From Alphaproteobacteria bacterium (lineage in GTDB: Bacteria; Pseudomonadota; Alphaproteobacteria; VGEJ01), in the NCBI GenBank assembly GCA_016869335.1, contig VGEJ01000145.1, positions 1-6,810 of the forward strand: DNA of 6,810 nt, written 5' to 3'. This document shows, in pieces, positions 5,754 through 6,810 of the stretch. The position numbers were made by a program, and so were the translations under genes. The notes under the pieces were generated by a model. It worked only from the letters and a program-made list of their open reading frames with translations. It searched no databases and had not been told where the DNA came from. Numbering within the stretch: position 1 is the stretch's first letter; the number at the start of each line of letters is the position of its first letter.

Positions 5754-6810
5754 TTCCTGGAAGGTGTTCGGCGCCGGCGAGACCACCGTGAGGCCGTTCG
5801 CAGTGACCTCGATCACCGCGAGCCCGCGTTCGGCGATCCCGTCGGGGCCGAAGCGGAAGATTCCATCGACACCCTTGAAGCCACTCGCGTTGGTCAGCAT
5901 GGCGGAGGAGAAGTCGCCGCGACGGGCGAGCGCTATGGCCAGCGCCATCGCGTCGTAGGCCACGCTCGCGAGCCGTGGCGGTTCGTGCCCGAAGGCCGCG
6001 GCGAAGCGCTGACGGAACGCGTCATGGCGCTCGAGCGCGGGAGCGGCGAACCAGCCGCCGACGAGCGCCGGCTCACGGCCGAGCGTGGCGTCGAGCCAGA
6101 GGTAGGTGCCGAGGAACCGATAGGCCGCCGGATCGACGTCGTAGTACGGCAGGAGCGGCGCCAGCTGGCGCAGGTTGGGGCCGCCCTCCGGGAGCAGCAC
6201 GGCATCGAAGCGCGCGCGCCGCTGTGCCAGTGCCCGCGCCGCCGCGTCGCCATCGGACGCATCGGCCGCGTATTGGACGATGTCCTCGGCCGAGAGGCCA
6301 AGCGGCGCTGCCGCCCGCGCCAGCGCCAGCGACACCTCGGCGCCATACCCAGTCTGTGGCACGAGGGCCGCGATGCGCCGCAGGCCGCGCTCGCGAGCGA
6401 AGTGAAGCACGCGGGCGACCTGTTGGTCCGGTGAGAAGCCCATCAGGAAGACCCCCGGCCCGGCGGCGGAGCGGTCGTTCGAGAACGCGATGAGGCTGAC
6501 CCCGCGCGCCCGTGCCGGCTCAGCGGCGGCCATCGTTGCGGCGCTGAACACCGGCCCGAGGATGAGCATGGCGCCCTCGGCGAGGGCGCGCTCAGCGGCC
6601 GCGGCGGCGCCCGGCGCCGTATCACCGGTGTCGTAGGGGCGTAGCACGAGCCGATCATCCGCGAGATCGAACAGGGCAAGCTGCGCCGCATCGAGGAGCG
6701 CCGCGCCGAGTTCAGCGCGGGCGCCGGTGAGCGGCAACAGGAGCGCGACAGCGGCGCTCGCAGCCTCTTCCGGTGCGCGCAGCTCCGCGGCACCGCCCGC
6801 CCCGCCCTCC
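5742..6810 (-). CDS. Penicillin-binding protein activator, LpoA-like (type 1 periplasmic-binding fold), 5' partial
   Basis: This protein resembles the periplasmic-binding-fold domain of LpoA/YraM-type lipoproteins, which in E. coli stimulate PBP1A; many alphaproteobacterial copies are annotated as penicillin-binding protein activators. The minus-strand frame stays open to the window edge. A TTG at 6737-6735 could be mistaken for a start, but it falls inside the first beta strand of the domain (VALLLPLTG), so the real start is outside. The Gly/Ala/Glu-rich stretch before that strand (about 6750-6810) looks like the linker after a lipoprotein signal, whose lipobox is not in view. Counting from TTG: YDTGDT (35-40), LILGPVFS (58-65), IAFSND (83-88), FLMGFSPDQQVARVL (97-111), TGYG (129-132), LLPEGGPNLRQLAPLLPYYD (181-200), GTYLW (210-214), GGWFAAP (227-233) and VAYDAMALAIAL (259-270). 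A branched-chain amino-acid transporter binding protein shares the fold, but no permease or ATPase gene is nearby. The yraN gene often found after lpoA is absent; convergent kynU takes its place. Confidence 0.8.
   Translation of the reverse strand, partial: EGGAGGAAELRAPEEAASAAVALLLPLTGARAELGAALLDAAQLALFDLADDRLVLRPYDTGDTAPGAAAAAERALAEGAMLILGPVFSAATMAAAEPARARGVSLIAFSNDRSAAGPGVFLMGFSPDQQVARVLHFARERGLRRIAALVPQTGYGAEVSLALARAAAPLGLSAEDIVQYAADASDGDAAARALAQRRARFDAVLLPEGGPNLRQLAPLLPYYDVDPAAYRFLGTYLWLDATLGREPALVGGWFAAPALERHDAFRQRFAAAFGHEPPRLASVAYDAMALAIALARRGDFSSAMLTNASGFKGVDGIFRFGPDGIAERGLAVIEVTANGLTVVSPAPNTFQELTQ

Noticed and set aside
5082..6434. 450-codon open frame on the plus strand across the kynU end and the LpoA-like gene
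   Set aside because: It is out of frame with kynU and antisense to the LpoA-like gene, Arg/Gly/Pro-rich and without domain signals. It bridges two convergent real genes by chance lack of stops.
6735..6737. TTG as the start of the minus-strand gene
   Set aside because: The frame continues upstream to the window edge and encodes the first beta strand (VALLLPLTG) and a linker, so the true start lies outside.

Overview
The window is GC-rich chromosomal DNA (my estimate is well above 65% GC). Gene content and protein style suggest an alphaproteobacterium, perhaps of a Rhodospirillales-like lineage; this is inferred from family resemblance only. No tRNA, rRNA, insertion sequence, CRISPR array or phage gene is visible, and nearly all of the sequence is coding.

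Layout, left to right: (1) the 3' end of clpB (+), covering the second AAA+ module and C-terminal domain of the disaggregase; (2) a 2-keto-4-pentenoate hydratase-family gene (+, 983-1766) that cannot be read in one frame, because two apparent single-base losses, both at short homopolymers, split it into three frames; (3) an intact CoA-acylating methylmalonate-semialdehyde dehydrogenase, mmsA-like (+, 1839-3335); (4) an intact ZapE/AFG1-family ATPase (+, 3355-4482); (5) an intact kynureninase, kynU (+, 4504-5736); (6) converging on kynU with only 5 bp between the stop codons, a penicillin-binding-protein activator (LpoA-like, type 1 periplasmic-binding fold) on the minus strand (5742-6810), whose 5' end lies beyond the window.

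The five plus-strand genes are spaced 26, 72, 19 and 21 bp apart. mmsA-zapE-kynU looks like a co-transcribed group, and the 72-bp gap before mmsA is the only place with room for an internal promoter. Functionally the strand mixes protein quality control and division (ClpB, ZapE) with catabolism (hydratase, MmsA, KynU). KynU cleaves kynurenine in tryptophan breakdown, MmsA serves valine, thymine and inositol catabolism, and the hydratase family acts after aromatic ring cleavage. No single pathway joins all three, and the usual partner genes (kynA, kynB, mmsB) are absent here.

I do not see a new biological system. The observations most worth checking are the doubly frameshifted hydratase, the slippery-type heptamer at its first break, and a small perfect hairpin that spans both convergent stop codons.
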